The position numbers and the translations under genes were made by a program. A model generated the notes under the pieces. It did no database searches, was not told the origin of the DNA, and saw only the letters and a list, made by a program, of their open reading frames with translations. Of a DNA stretch of 64,000 bases, positions 35,475-45,339 are shown one piece after another; within the stretch, counting starts at the first letter, position 1, and every line of letters begins with the position of its first letter. Source of the DNA: Streptomyces toyocaensis (GTDB lineage: Bacteria > Actinomycetota > Actinomycetes > Streptomycetales > Streptomycetaceae); assembly GCF_000725125.1 (NCBI RefSeq), contig NZ_JFCB01000004.1, forward strand, positions 124,001-188,000, read 5' to 3'.

Positions 35475-36607
35475 GCGATGCGATGGAGGTCGGCGGCCGG
35501 CCGGTTCAGGGTGAGGCCGTGGCCCGGTTCGCCGGAGGCGCCCGGCGTGACGGTGCCGCCCCGCGGGTCGAGTGTGCCGTGGAACAGCATGTTCTCGATG
35601 CGGACGTGGTCGTGGAACCACTCCAGGTGACGGGTGTTGGGCACGGCCGCGGCGACGTGCGCGTGCAGGTGCGGGGCGCAGTGGCCCGAGATGTGCAGCC
35701 CGAGCCCCTCGGCCACGGCAGCGGCGCGGAGCCAGACCGTGACGCCGCCGCAGCGCGTGACGTCGGCCTGGAGGCAGTCGACGGCCCCCGAGGCCGCCAT
35801 CCGGGCGAAGTACGGCAGGCCGTAGCCGTACTCGCCGGCCGCGACGTCGGCGGTGACGGCGTCGCGCACCTCCCGCAGGCCGGACAGGTCGTCGGAGGAG
35901 ACGGGCTCCTCCAGCCAGGTGACACCGAGGCCGGCCATGGCGGCGGCCATGCGTACGGCCTGCTTGCGGGTGTAGCCGCCGTTCGCGTCCACGAACAGTC
36001 CGGCGGTGTCCCCCACGGTACGGCTGGCCAGCGCCGTGCGGTGCAGGTCGCGGGCCTCGTGACGGCCCCAGGACTCGGCGACCTTGATCTTCACGCGGTC
36101 GATGCCCTGGTCGGTCCAGCCGCGCAGTTGCCGCTCGAGCTGGGTGTCGTCGTAGGTGGTGAGGCCGCCGCTGCCGTACACCGGGACCTCGTCACGGGCC
36201 GCGCCCAGCAGACGCACGAGCGGCAGGCCCAGCAGGCGGGCCTTGAGGTCCCACAGCGCGGTGTCGACGGCGGACACGGCGCCGGCGGCGATGCCCGGCC
36301 TGCCCGTGTTGCGCAGGGCCCGGCTCACGCGGTCGTTGGCGGCGGGCACGTCGAAGGCGTCGTGTCCGACGACGAGGCCGGCCAGCTCGTGCCCGACGAC
36401 GGGCGCGGTGGCGGGCGAGCCGTAGGTGAAGCCGAGGCCCGTCCGGTCCGCCGCGGTGGCCTCGACCAGCACCAGGGTCGTCGCGTCCCAGGTCAGCGTG
36501 GCGTCACCGCCCGGCAGGTCCGTGGGGATCCGGTACACCGAGACGTCCAGGCGCTCCACGACGGGTCCGTCTCGGAACGCCTGGAACTGCGGCGCCGCCT
36601 GGGTCAC
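35471..36607 (-). CDS. Enolase-superfamily sugar-acid dehydratase/racemase
   Basis: A 378-residue mandelate racemase-type enzyme. KIK (173-175) supplies the base, metal ligands are Asp207 (VDANGG), Glu233 or Glu234 (WLEEP) and Glu259 (AAGEY), and Asp282 and His309 (SGHCAPH) fit the second catalytic dyad. It would abstract the alpha proton of a carboxylate such as a sugar acid. GTG 36607 overlaps the TPP-enzyme stop and its stop overlaps the GH15 start, so three enzymes are made in fixed order. The substrate is unknown. Confidence 0.87.
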   Translation of the reverse strand: MTQAAPQFQAFRDGPVVERLDVSVYRIPTDLPGGDATLTWDATTLVLVEATAADRTGLGFTYGSPATAPVVGHELAGLVVGHDAFDVPAANDRVSRALRNTGRPGIAAGAVSAVDTALWDLKARLLGLPLVRLLGAARDEVPVYGSGGLTTYDDTQLERQLRGWTDQGIDRVKIKVAESWGRHEARDLHRTALASRTVGDTAGLFVDANGGYTRKQAVRMAAAMAGLGVTWLEEPVSSDDLSGLREVRDAVTADVAAGEYGYGLPYFARMAASGAVDCLQADVTRCGGVTVWLRAAAVAEGLGLHISGHCAPHLHAHVAAAVPNTRHLEWFHDHVRIENMLFHGTLDPRGGTVTPGASGEPGHGLTLNRPAADLHRIA

Positions 36608-38448
36608 TTGTTCTCTTCGGCGCTGTCGTGGCGGCCGGCGCCGGGGCGGTCGTCGCGATGGCGGCTGCCGGGCAGCATCTCCTGCACCTTGGCCTTGAGT
36701 CCCTGTTTCACCATGGAGCCGCGGTCGCTGTCGCCCTTGAGGATCGCGGTGGCCGCGGCCTCGATCTGGTCCAGCGAGGCGTGCGGCGGGATCGGCGGCA
36801 CGGCCGGGTCGGTGCGGAAGTCGATGACGAACGGCCGGTCGGCGGCGAGGGCCCGGTCCCAGGCGGCCTCGACCTGCTTGGGCTTCTCCACCCGCACACC
36901 GTCCAGGCCGATGCGCTGGGCGATGTCGGCGTAGGGGAGGTCGGGGATGGCTTGCGACTCCTCGAACTGGGGGGCGCCGGACATGGCGCGCATCTCCCAG
37001 GTGACCTGGTTGAGGTCGCCGTTGTTCAGCACGGCGACGATCAGCCGCGGGTCGGACCACTCGCGGTAGTACTTCGCGGCGGTGACCAGCTCCATCATGC
37101 CGTTCATCTGCATGGCGCCGTCCCCGACCAGGGCGATGGCGGGACGGTCGGGATGGGCGAACTTCGCCCCGATGGCGTACGGCACGCCGGGGCCCATCGT
37201 GGCCAGGGTGCCGGACAGGGAGCCGCGCATCCGGCCACGCAGCCGCAGGTGGCGGGCGTACCAGTTGGCGGCGGAGCCGGAGTCGGCGCTCAGGATCACG
37301 TCGTCGGGCAGCTTGCCGTCCAGGGCGTGGACGACGTACTCCGGGTTGACGGGGTCCGCGCTGACGGCGGCGCGGCGCTGCATGACCTCCCACCAGCGGG
37401 CGACGTTCTTCTCGATCTTCTCCCGCCAGGCGCGGTCCTCCTTGCGGTGCAGCCGGGGCAGCAGCCGCCGCAGGGTCTCGCGGGCGTCGCCGACGAGATT
37501 GACCTCGTTCGGGTAGCGCAGGCCGATCATGTGCGGGTCGATGTCGATCTGCACGGCCCGCGCCTGGTCCAGCTCCGGCATGAACTGCGTGTACGGGAAG
37601 CTGGAACCGATCATCAGCAGGGTGTCGCACTCCTGCATCAGTTCGTAGGAGGGGCGGGTGCCCAGCAGTCCGATGGAGCCGGTGACGAAGGGCAGGTCGT
37701 CGGGCAGGGCGTCCTTGCCGAGCAGGGCCTTGGCCACCCCGGCACCGAGCACGTCCGCCAGCCGTTCGACCTCCTCGCGGGCGCCGCGGGCGCCCTGTCC
37801 GATCAGGACCGCGACCCTCTCGCCGGAGTTCAGCACGTCGGCGGCCCGCTGGAGGTCCTCGTCGGCGGGGACCGGCGCGTACCGTCCCAGCCCGAGGCTG
37901 GAGGGCACCATCTTGAAGGCGTGCGTGGGCGGGCTGTAGTCCAGCTCCTGCACATCGCCGGGCAGGATGATCGCGGTGACTGTCCGCTTCGCGTACGCGG
38001 TGCGCAAGGCCCGGTCGATCAGGTTCGGCAGCTGCTCCGGGACCATGGCCGTCTCGCAGAAGTCCGAGGCGACGTCCTTGAACAGGCTCGCCAGATCCAC
38101 TTCCTGCTGGTAGGAGCCGCCCATGGCGCTGCGGTCGGTCTGCCCGACCAGCGCCACCACCGGTACATGGTCGAGCTTCGCGTCGTACAGCCCGTTCAGC
38201 AGGTGGATCGCGCCCGGTCCGGAGGTCGCCGCGCACACGCCCACCTTGCCGGAGAACTTGGCGTAGCCGACGGCCTGGAACGCGGCCATCTCCTCGTGCC
38301 GGGCCTGGACGAACTTCGGCCGGTTGTCGGCGCGCCCCCAGGCGGCCAGCAGCCCGTTGATGCCGTCACCCGCGTAGGCGAAGACATGGTCCACGTCCCA
38401 CTCACGCAGCCGCTGAAGAACGTAGTCGGACACCTTCGTGCTGGCCAT
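36604..38448 (-). CDS. Thiamine diphosphate-dependent enzyme, pyruvate oxidase-like
   Basis: A 614-residue enzyme of the acetolactate synthase/pyruvate oxidase family. It has an N-terminal PYR domain with activating Glu in QARHEEMAAF, a central domain (190-330) and a C-terminal PP domain with the ThDP motif GDGAMQMNGM...NNGDLNQ. The fixed AYAGDGINGLLAA start and Lys/Arg/His-rich tail match actinobacterial proteins annotated as thiamine-requiring enzymes of unclear substrate. Oxidative decarboxylation of pyruvate is the best guess. ATG 38448 has GGGAG upstream. It leads a coupled operon with the enolase-superfamily and GH15 genes. Confidence 0.87.
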   Translation of the reverse strand: MASTKVSDYVLQRLREWDVDHVFAYAGDGINGLLAAWGRADNRPKFVQARHEEMAAFQAVGYAKFSGKVGVCAATSGPGAIHLLNGLYDAKLDHVPVVALVGQTDRSAMGGSYQQEVDLASLFKDVASDFCETAMVPEQLPNLIDRALRTAYAKRTVTAIILPGDVQELDYSPPTHAFKMVPSSLGLGRYAPVPADEDLQRAADVLNSGERVAVLIGQGARGAREEVERLADVLGAGVAKALLGKDALPDDLPFVTGSIGLLGTRPSYELMQECDTLLMIGSSFPYTQFMPELDQARAVQIDIDPHMIGLRYPNEVNLVGDARETLRRLLPRLHRKEDRAWREKIEKNVARWWEVMQRRAAVSADPVNPEYVVHALDGKLPDDVILSADSGSAANWYARHLRLRGRMRGSLSGTLATMGPGVPYAIGAKFAHPDRPAIALVGDGAMQMNGMMELVTAAKYYREWSDPRLIVAVLNNGDLNQVTWEMRAMSGAPQFEESQAIPDLPYADIAQRIGLDGVRVEKPKQVEAAWDRALAADRPFVIDFRTDPAVPPIPPHASLDQIEAAATAILKGDSDRGSMVKQGLKAKVQEMLPGSRHRDDRPGAGRHDSAEENK

Positions 38449-38523
38449 GCGAACTCCCTTCCCGATCCCGCTGGTGGACGACCGTCCCCGGCGCCGGTGC
38501 GCGTGGGAAACCACACCCCCTGG

Positions 38524-38548
38524 GTAACCGTGCGGCTACGCGGGAAAC
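38524..38548 (-). promoter_or_regulatory. Candidate SigB-like promoter of the TPP-enzyme operon
   Basis: On the minus strand GTTT (38548-38545) and GGTTAC (38529-38524) are separated by 15 bp, one mismatch from the SigB-type pattern GNNT-N14-16-GGGTAY. It lies 75 bp upstream of ATG 38448. With the similar site before the FAD/Fe-S gene it hints at general-stress control. Confidence 0.35.
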
Positions 38549-38709
38549 GTCGCCCCGGCGAGGCCGGGTGCCACGCTGCGACGACGCCCGGCGGACGGAC
38601 GGGTACGGACGCGCCATGGCTGCAGGTCGCCGACGTCGACGCGCCCGCGATCCACGCGTACGGGCGCATCGGCGTCGCCTCCTGCGGACCGGACGGCAGC
38701 CGGTACCCG

Positions 38710-39162
38710 TCAGGGGGCCAGTTCGATGGCGATCTCGGGCGGCTGGTGCAGGGTGTTGTGGACCGTGCAGTGCGAGGCCACGGCCAGCAGGCCCGCGCGG
38801 CGCTGCTCGGGCAGCTCCGGTGGCGGGTCGATCACGAGGCGCAGGGCCGACACCCGGGCCGGCCGGTCGGTGGCCATGGTGAACTCGGTGCGGACCCGCA
38901 GTCCGGTGCGGGGCAGGCCGTGCCGGTGGAGGTAACGGCCCGCGTAGAAGGCCACGCAGGTGGCCAGGGAGGCCGCGAAGAACTCGGTGGGAGTCGGCGC
39001 GGTGTCCGTGCCTCCCGCCTCCAGCGGCTGGTCGACCCGGAGGCGGTGTCCGCGGACATCCACCGTGTAGGCGTCCTGCTCGACGTGGGTGACCTCGAGA
39101 CGGTGCACGTCCACGGGCTGCGGGCGGTTCGTGCCGAGGGTCTGTGGTGTGCTGCCGGTCAT
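38710..39162 (-). CDS. OsmC-family peroxiredoxin-like protein
   Basis: A 150-residue OsmC/Ohr-like protein that reduces organic or lipid hydroperoxides through two cysteines: Cys69 in SLATCVAFYAG and Cys132 in ASHCTVHNTL. The GGTDTAPTPTEFF stretch before Cys69 is typical. ATG 39162 has a G-rich ribosome site. The neighbours (Dps, SQR, rhodanese, stress-type oxidases) agree with an oxidative or sulfur stress role. The 260 bp to the TPP-enzyme start hold no other gene. Confidence 0.9.
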   Translation of the reverse strand: MTGSTPQTLGTNRPQPVDVHRLEVTHVEQDAYTVDVRGHRLRVDQPLEAGGTDTAPTPTEFFAASLATCVAFYAGRYLHRHGLPRTGLRVRTEFTMATDRPARVSALRLVIDPPPELPEQRRAGLLAVASHCTVHNTLHQPPEIAIELAP

Positions 39163-39344
39163 GGCCGGTCCCCCTTCGCTGGTGTCGGTCCCCCGGCTGC
39201 CAGTCGACCACCGGGGGCGGTGTGCCGGGAGGGGCCGACGGGGCACGACGGGGGCCGTTCGGCTCTCGTGCACGCCGTCGCGGCCCGGTACCCCTCCGGT
39301 GTACGCGGGGTGCCTGATCGGTGCGGACGGCCGCCGGCTCCCGC

Positions 39345-39632
39345 TCAGGGTGCCGAGGAGGCCTCACGGGACGGCCCGGCCGGCTCGGCACCCCGCTCGG
39401 CCAGGCCCGCGTGCCGGAGGAGCAGGTCCGCCAGGTCACGCGCCTCGCCCGCGGTGAGCGCAGCCCACGTACCCGGTTCACCGCCCCGGTCCGGGCCCAC
39501 GTCCAGTGCGATCCGGCTGATGGGCCGGTCCGCGGTCGCGAGCCGCAGGCGCCGTACGGCGATCCTGCGTCCACAGGTCGTCACGATGCCGCCGTTGGTG
39601 GGGGGCCGGTGGTCGGGTCCTGCCGTCCTCAT
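39345..39632 (-). CDS. Conserved small hypothetical protein
   Basis: A 95-residue protein with a clear coding pattern: a beta-rich start (GGIVTTCGRRIAVRRLRLAT), a middle GEPGTWAALT and an amphipathic helix AGEARDLADLLLRHAG. It resembles short Streptomyces proteins that I cannot name. ATG 39632 is preferred to the GTG three codons earlier because AAGGAG then sits at a workable distance. It may share a transcript with the methyltransferase gene upstream. Confidence 0.65.
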   Translation of the reverse strand: MRTAGPDHRPPTNGGIVTTCGRRIAVRRLRLATADRPISRIALDVGPDRGGEPGTWAALTAGEARDLADLLLRHAGLAERGAEPAGPSREASSAP

Positions 39633-39782
39633 CGCTCTCACGCTCCTTGCGGGTCGGTCTCGGTCCCCGGCGGGTCTCGCCGTGGCTTCCCTGCCCGACG
39701 GGGCACCAGGAACAGCACCTCGCGCGGCCGCGTTGTTCCCCGCCGCGCACGGTCCTCCGCAGCCGGCGCCGAAGACCGTGCG

Positions 39783-40388
39783 TCAGCGCCGTACGGCACG
39801 GACGAGCGTGTCCAGAGCGGTGCGGCCGCGGCCCTCGGTGTCGAGCACCGGCCGGGTGACCGTCTCGGCCCGCACGACGTCGGCGTACGGCCGCCAGGCG
39901 CCGGCGACCCGGGCGGGGGTGTGCAGCACGTCCGGGTCCCGCGGGCCGCCGTGGCCGTGCTCGAGGTTGGCGGCGTCGTGGCCGACGAGCAACAGCGTCC
40001 CGCCCGTGCGCACGGCGGTGGCGGCCCGGGACAGCACCTCGGCCAACCGCGGCCACGGGACCTGCAGATACGCGATCAGCGCCAGGTCGTACGACGCGGC
40101 CGGGGGCGCCCAGTCCATGAGGTCGGCCTGGACGGTGCGCACACGCACGCCCCGTCCGGCGGCCAGCCGCGCGGCCTTCTCCAGGGCGACGGCGGAGAAG
40201 TCGACGGCGTCCACCTCCCAGCCCCGTTCCGCGAGCCAGACCGCGTTGCGGCCCTCGCCGGCGGCGATGTCCACCGCCCGCCCGGGTGGCTCAAGACCGG
40301 CGAGCTCCTGTTCGACGAAGCGGTTGGGTTCGGCCCTCCAGACCAGTTCGCCGCCGCGGTATCGCTCGTCCCAGTCCGCTGCGTCCAT
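39783..40388 (-). CDS. TehB-like class I SAM-dependent methyltransferase
   Basis: A 201-residue methyltransferase. An N-terminal WDERYRGGELVWRAEPN leads into SAM motif I AVDIAAGEGRNAVWL, an acidic residue at the end of beta-2 (AVDFSAVAL), and motif TGGTLLLVGHD. The type is close to TehB and thiol/tellurite methyltransferases, which detoxify soft electrophiles or sulfide. A thiol substrate would fit the adjoining sulfide genes, but this is inference. ATG 40388 was preferred for its GAGG element. Confidence 0.82.
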   Translation of the reverse strand: MDAADWDERYRGGELVWRAEPNRFVEQELAGLEPPGRAVDIAAGEGRNAVWLAERGWEVDAVDFSAVALEKAARLAAGRGVRVRTVQADLMDWAPPAASYDLALIAYLQVPWPRLAEVLSRAATAVRTGGTLLLVGHDAANLEHGHGGPRDPDVLHTPARVAGAWRPYADVVRAETVTRPVLDTEGRGRTALDTLVRAVRR

Positions 40389-40455
40389 CGTGCGCACCTC
40401 GTTTCCTCACGTCCGGTCGGAGTCCCCCTTCCCATCGAAGCGCACCGGGGCGGGC

Positions 40456-41841
40456 TCAGACGTCGGCGGAAGCGGGCAGGGTGAGCCAGGCGCCGTAACC
40501 GCCGAGCAGGTCGGAGACGTCCGCGTGGCCCCTGTGGCGCAGCAGGCTGGCGGCGATGGAGGAGCGGTGACCGCCCGCGCAGTGCACGACCACCGACCGG
40601 CCGGCGGCGATCTCGTCCGCGCGGCCGGCGAGTTCGGCCAGCGGGATGTGCAGCGAGCCCTCGATGAAGCCCTCTTCCCGCTCGGCGGTGCCGCGCACGT
40701 CCACGACCAGCGGCGGCTCGTCGCCGTCCAGCAGCCGGCGCAGCTCGTCGGCGGTCAGCCGGCCGGCCTGCTCCATCTCGTCGGCCAGCAACGGGAAGGC
40801 GCCCTCGGGCTCGCGCAGGTAGCCGCCGACCTTGTCGAAGCCGATCCGGGCGAGCCGGGTGACGATCTCCTCCTCGCGGTCCTGCGGTGCGACCACGAGC
40901 ACCTCCTGCTCGGGGCCGACGACCGTACCGGCCTGCTCGGCGAACCGGCCGTCCGCGGGCACGTTGACCGCGCCGCGCAGATGGCCCGGCGCGAAGTCCT
41001 GCGGAGAGCGGGCGTCGATCACGACCGCTCCCGCCGCGCGCCGCTCCATGAACTCATCGGCCGACAGCGGCCGGGGAGCGGCGGCGGCGTCGAACAGGCC
41101 GTGCTCCTTGCGGTTGAGGATGGCGTCGTACACGAAGTAGGCGGGCGCGGAGGGCTGTCCCGCGGTCACCAGCTCCACGAACCGTTCCTCGCTCATGGGC
41201 CGGCAGGCGTAGTTGGTGGCGCGCTGCTCGCCGATGGTGGACTGCCGCCGGGTGGAGAGGTTCTTGCCGCAGGCGGAGCCGGCCCCGTGGGCGGGGAAGA
41301 CCCGGACGGCGTCGGGGAGCGCCATCAGCTTGCGCTGGACGGTGTCGTACAGCATCCTGCCGAGTTCGTCGGCGGTCACGCCGATCGAGGCCAGCAGGTC
41401 GGGGCGGCCCACGTCGCCGATGAACAGCGCGTCACCGGTCAGGACGCCGTACGGGACGGCGTCCTGCGCGTGCTCACGCACCAGGATGCTGATCGACTCC
41501 GGCGTGTGGCCGGGCGTCTCGAGGATCTGCAGCTGCACGTCGCCGAGGCCGATCCGCTCGCCGTCGGTCAGCTTGCGGATGGGGTACTCCGCCTCGGCCC
41601 GCCGCCCGTAGCCGATCCAGGCTCCGGTGCGGTCCGCGAGCTCCAGGTGGCCGGCGAGGAAGTCGGCGTGGAAGTGGGTGTTGATGACACCCTCGATGGT
41701 GAAGCCGTGGGCTTCGGCGTCGGTGAGGTACTCGGAGACGTCGCGGCGCGGGTCCACCACGACGGCCTTGCCGGTGGTCTCGTCGGCGATCATGTAGGAC
41801 GCCTGGGAGAGGCAGCCCAGGTAGTACTGGGCGAAGAACAT
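40456..41841 (-). CDS. CstB-like persulfide dioxygenase-rhodanese fusion
   Basis: A 461-residue protein. The N-terminal metallo-beta-lactamase domain has THFHADFLAGH (55-65) and later GHTPES and GDALFIGD metal ligands, as in ETHE1-type persulfide dioxygenases. A middle rhodanese-like domain lacks a catalytic Cys. The C-terminal rhodanese has Cys421 in VVHCAGGHRSS. The three-domain layout matches Staphylococcus CstB, which turns persulfides into thiosulfate. ATG 41841 lies 36 bp from a TACCCC/GGGGTA palindrome that is probably its operator. Confidence 0.93.
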   Translation of the reverse strand: MFFAQYYLGCLSQASYMIADETTGKAVVVDPRRDVSEYLTDAEAHGFTIEGVINTHFHADFLAGHLELADRTGAWIGYGRRAEAEYPIRKLTDGERIGLGDVQLQILETPGHTPESISILVREHAQDAVPYGVLTGDALFIGDVGRPDLLASIGVTADELGRMLYDTVQRKLMALPDAVRVFPAHGAGSACGKNLSTRRQSTIGEQRATNYACRPMSEERFVELVTAGQPSAPAYFVYDAILNRKEHGLFDAAAAPRPLSADEFMERRAAGAVVIDARSPQDFAPGHLRGAVNVPADGRFAEQAGTVVGPEQEVLVVAPQDREEEIVTRLARIGFDKVGGYLREPEGAFPLLADEMEQAGRLTADELRRLLDGDEPPLVVDVRGTAEREEGFIEGSLHIPLAELAGRADEIAAGRSVVVHCAGGHRSSIAASLLRHRGHADVSDLLGGYGAWLTLPASADV

Positions 41842-41876
41842 GGTCGGTCGACCTCCATGTCGGAAGCGGGGCATTT

Positions 41877-41890
41877 TACCCCCGGGGGTA
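41877..41890. promoter_or_regulatory. CsoR/CstR-type operator upstream of the persulfide dioxygenase gene
   Basis: A perfect 14-bp palindrome TACCCCCGGGGGTA, flanked by ATTT and TCT. Members of the CsoR/CstR/RcnR family bind such GC-centred TACCCC/GGGGTA sites. It lies between SQR and the dioxygenase gene, so the latter is probably separately controlled. Confidence 0.75.
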
Positions 41891-41969
41891 TCTGGAAGGG
41901 TCGGGTCCGCCCTTGCCGGGGCGGGAGGGGGGAGGCCGGCCCGGGCCGGGGGATGCCCGGGCCGACCGG

Positions 41970-43199
<1,230 letters not shown>

Positions 43200-43280
43200 G
43201 GCGGAGTCCTTTCCAACGGGTGGGGTGCGGAGGCCGGTTCCAGGGCGCGACGGACGGTGATGCGTGGAGAGGGGCCGGGA

Positions 43281-43607
43281 TCAGGCGGAGCGTCCGGGTG
43301 AACCGGTCGTGACGGGGCGTCCGCCGCGGGCCCACCCGCGGGTACCGCCGGTCACGGAGCAGGCGTCGAGGCCACGGGAGTTCATCCAGTCGGCGGCCGT
43401 CCTGCTGCGGTTGCCGCTGGCGCAGATCACGTACACCGGCCGGCCCGCGGGCAGTTCGGCGCACCGGGCGGGCACGGTACGCAGGGGCATCAGCCGCGCG
43501 CCGGGGACGTGCCCGGCCGCGTACTCGTCCGGCTCCCGTACGTCGACCGCCAACGCGCCCTCGGCCCAGGCGGCGGCGAACACGTCCTGAGTCACTTCAC
43601 GGGCCAT
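43281..43607 (-). CDS. Single-domain rhodanese
   Basis: A 108-residue rhodanese with active-site Cys in YVICASGNRSR (loop of six residues, as in thiosulfate sulfurtransferases). It moves sulfane sulfur to a thiol or cyanide acceptor. It probably accepts persulfide made by the SQR encoded downstream. ATG 43607 has GAGGAGG at ideal spacing. Two TACCCC/GGGGTA palindromes lie 18 and 74 bp upstream. Confidence 0.92.
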   Translation of the reverse strand: MAREVTQDVFAAAWAEGALAVDVREPDEYAAGHVPGARLMPLRTVPARCAELPAGRPVYVICASGNRSRTAADWMNSRGLDACSVTGGTRGWARGGRPVTTGSPGRSA

Positions 43608-43624
43608 GTCGTTGCCTCCTCAAT

Positions 43625-43638
43625 TACCCCTGGGGGTA
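43625..43638. promoter_or_regulatory. CsoR/CstR-type operator, rhodanese-proximal
   Basis: TACCCCTGGGGGTA, one mismatch from the perfect palindrome 1.7 kb away at 41877-41890. It lies 18 bp upstream of the rhodanese ATG, where a bound repressor would block the promoter or ribosome site. Confidence 0.72.
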
Positions 43639-43675
43639 TTCATGTGGTGAGAGTACGGCCGCCGCACGATGGACG

Positions 43676-43940
43676 TCAAATACCCCCCGGGGTATCTGGT
43701 GCCGAGGCGAGGGCCCCGGCGCCCGGGCCGGGCCGGCCCCCGCGCGTCGCGGTCCTGGGCAGCCGGATGATCATCCGCGTCACGCCCCCCGGCCCGGAGG
43801 CCGCGGTGACCGTGCCCCCGTGGGCGGTGACCAGCTCCTTGACGACGGCCAGGCCGATGCCGCTGCCACCACCCGCGCGGGCGCGCGCCCCACGCCACAG
43901 TCGGTCGAAGACCTGCGGCAGCTCCTCGGCGGCCATGTCC
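43676..43940 (-). pseudogene. Histidine kinase C-terminal remnant
   Basis: From about 43938 the minus strand reads ELPQVFDRLWRGARAR, then GGGSGIGLAVVKELVTAHGG and TRMIIRLPRT. These are the G1/G2 boxes and final strand of a HATPase_c domain (the usual form is GGSGIGLAVVRELVTAHGG). Everything N-terminal, including the phosphorylated His, is missing. The stop codon region overlaps the distal palindromic operator. A decayed regulator kinase is likely. Confidence 0.65.
43681..43694. promoter_or_regulatory. CsoR/CstR-type operator, rhodanese-distal
   Basis: TACCCCCCGGGGTA, the third site of the same kind, 42 bp from the proximal one (centres 56 bp apart) and overlapping the end of the histidine kinase remnant. 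A paired arrangement could allow cooperative repression. No csoR or cstR gene is in the window. Confidence 0.7.
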
Positions 43941-44283
43941 CACACATACCCGCCCGGAAGGTGTGCCGGCGAGGGCCGAACGGCCCCCGCCGCCCGTCGG
44001 CCGTCTCCGTACCGCCTCCACACCCGGCGCACGGCGACTGCGGGGTCCGGCGGGACGGTGACGGTGCGGGGACGCCAGGACGCTCCCGCCCAGCCGAGGA
44101 GGTGCGTCATGAGGCGCAACACCAGGATCGCGACGGCAGTCGCCGCGGGCGCCGTCTCGTACGCGGCACGATCGAACTGCCGAGTACGGAGCCCACCGGG
44201 ACAATGGAAGAGGTGGTCGGCCGCCCGGCGGCACGGCGTGGCCGCGTCCTCCCGACGGCGGCCACGCGAGCGAGGAGGTCACC

Positions 44284-45051
44284 ATGACCAGCATCACCCA
44301 ACGCGTCACCACCCTGTTCCGGATCAAGGCGGACAAGGCACTCGACAGGGCCGAGGACCCGCGCGAGGTCCTGGACCACTCCTACGAGCAACAGCAGCAC
44401 CTGCTCCAGCGGGTGCGGCGCGGGGTGGCTGACGTGGCGACCAGCCGCAAGCGGGTCGAACTGCAGCTCAGCCGGCTCCAGCAGTCCACCGGCACGCTGC
44501 AGGGCCAGGCGGAGCGGGCGCTGGCCGCCGGGCGCGAGGACCTGGCCCGCGAGGCGCTCACCCGCCGTACGGCCGTGGCGGCACAGATCACCGACCTGCG
44601 GGCCCAGCACACCTCCCTGAAGGACCAGGAGGACAAGCTCACGCTTGCCGCCCAGCGCCTGGAAGGGAAGGTGGACGCCTTCCGGACGCGCAAGGAGACC
44701 CTCAAGGCCGGGTACACCGCGGCCGAGGCCCAGACCCGCATCACCGAGGCCGTGACCGGCATCGGTGAGGAGATGGGCGATGTGGGTCTGGCCGTGCGGC
44801 GCGCCCAGGACAGGACCGAGCAGTTGCAGGCGCGCGCCGGCGCGCTGGACGAACTCATCGACTCCGGCGCGCTGGACGACGCCACCCTGCCGGCCGGCCG
44901 GGACGACATCCAGGCCGAACTCGAACGCGTCACCTCGGGCCAGGACGTGGAGCTCGAACTGGCCCGGATGAAGGAGGAACTCCCCGCGGAGCCCGCTCCG
45001 CGGGCGGTGGACACCGGCCAGGCCCGCCCGGAACAGGAGAAGAAGTCATGA
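44284..45051 (+). CDS. pspA: PspA/IM30-family membrane-stress protein
   Basis: A 255-residue, almost wholly alpha-helical coiled-coil protein of the PspA/IM30/Vipp1 family, which assembles ESCRT-III-like coats that protect damaged inner membrane. The N-terminal amphipathic start, the LDRAEDPREVLDHSYEQQQ motif and long Glu/Arg/Gln-rich helices are visible. ATG 44284 has AGGAGG at 44271-44276. It heads a four-gene run with pspAA, htpX and pspAB, as is common in actinobacteria. Confidence 0.92.
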   Translation: MTSITQRVTTLFRIKADKALDRAEDPREVLDHSYEQQQHLLQRVRRGVADVATSRKRVELQLSRLQQSTGTLQGQAERALAAGREDLAREALTRRTAVAAQITDLRAQHTSLKDQEDKLTLAAQRLEGKVDAFRTRKETLKAGYTAAEAQTRITEAVTGIGEEMGDVGLAVRRAQDRTEQLQARAGALDELIDSGALDDATLPAGRDDIQAELERVTSGQDVELELARMKEELPAEPAPRAVDTGQARPEQEKKS

Positions 45052-45326
45052 TCATGCGGATTCTCGGCGAAGGCCAGTACGACGTCGCCGACGCGTACCT
45101 CGACCAGCTCAACCAGCTCGACTCCGCCCTGCAGAATGCCGCCGACGCGGACGACGAGACGGCGTTCGCCGCCGCCCTGTCGGCCCTGCTGGACGCCGTG
45201 CGCAGCCTTGGCACACCGCTGCCGGCCGAGCGGATCACGCCGTCGGACCTGGTGCTGCCCGACGAGACGAACGGCCTCCCGCAGGTTCAGGAGATGCTGT
45301 CCGACGAGGGCCTGATCCCGGGCTGA
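45048..45326 (+). CDS. pspAA: PspA-associated protein PspAA
   Basis: A 92-residue acidic protein overlapping the pspA stop (ATGA). The start MRILGEGQYDV and end LPDETNGLPQVQEMLSDEG match PspAA partners that sit next to pspA in actinobacteria and archaea. It probably helps control PspA assembly at the membrane. The biochemical role is not known. Confidence 0.85.
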   Translation: MIMRILGEGQYDVADAYLDQLNQLDSALQNAADADDETAFAAALSALLDAVRSLGTPLPAERITPSDLVLPDETNGLPQVQEMLSDEGLIPG

Positions 45327-45339
45327 CGGGAGGACCACG

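Noticed and set aside
44109..44283. Short frame starting at ATG 44109 with a good GAGGAGG upstream
   Set aside because: The first 20 residues look plausible but it then runs Arg-rich into pspA in the wrong frame; too little support for a gene.
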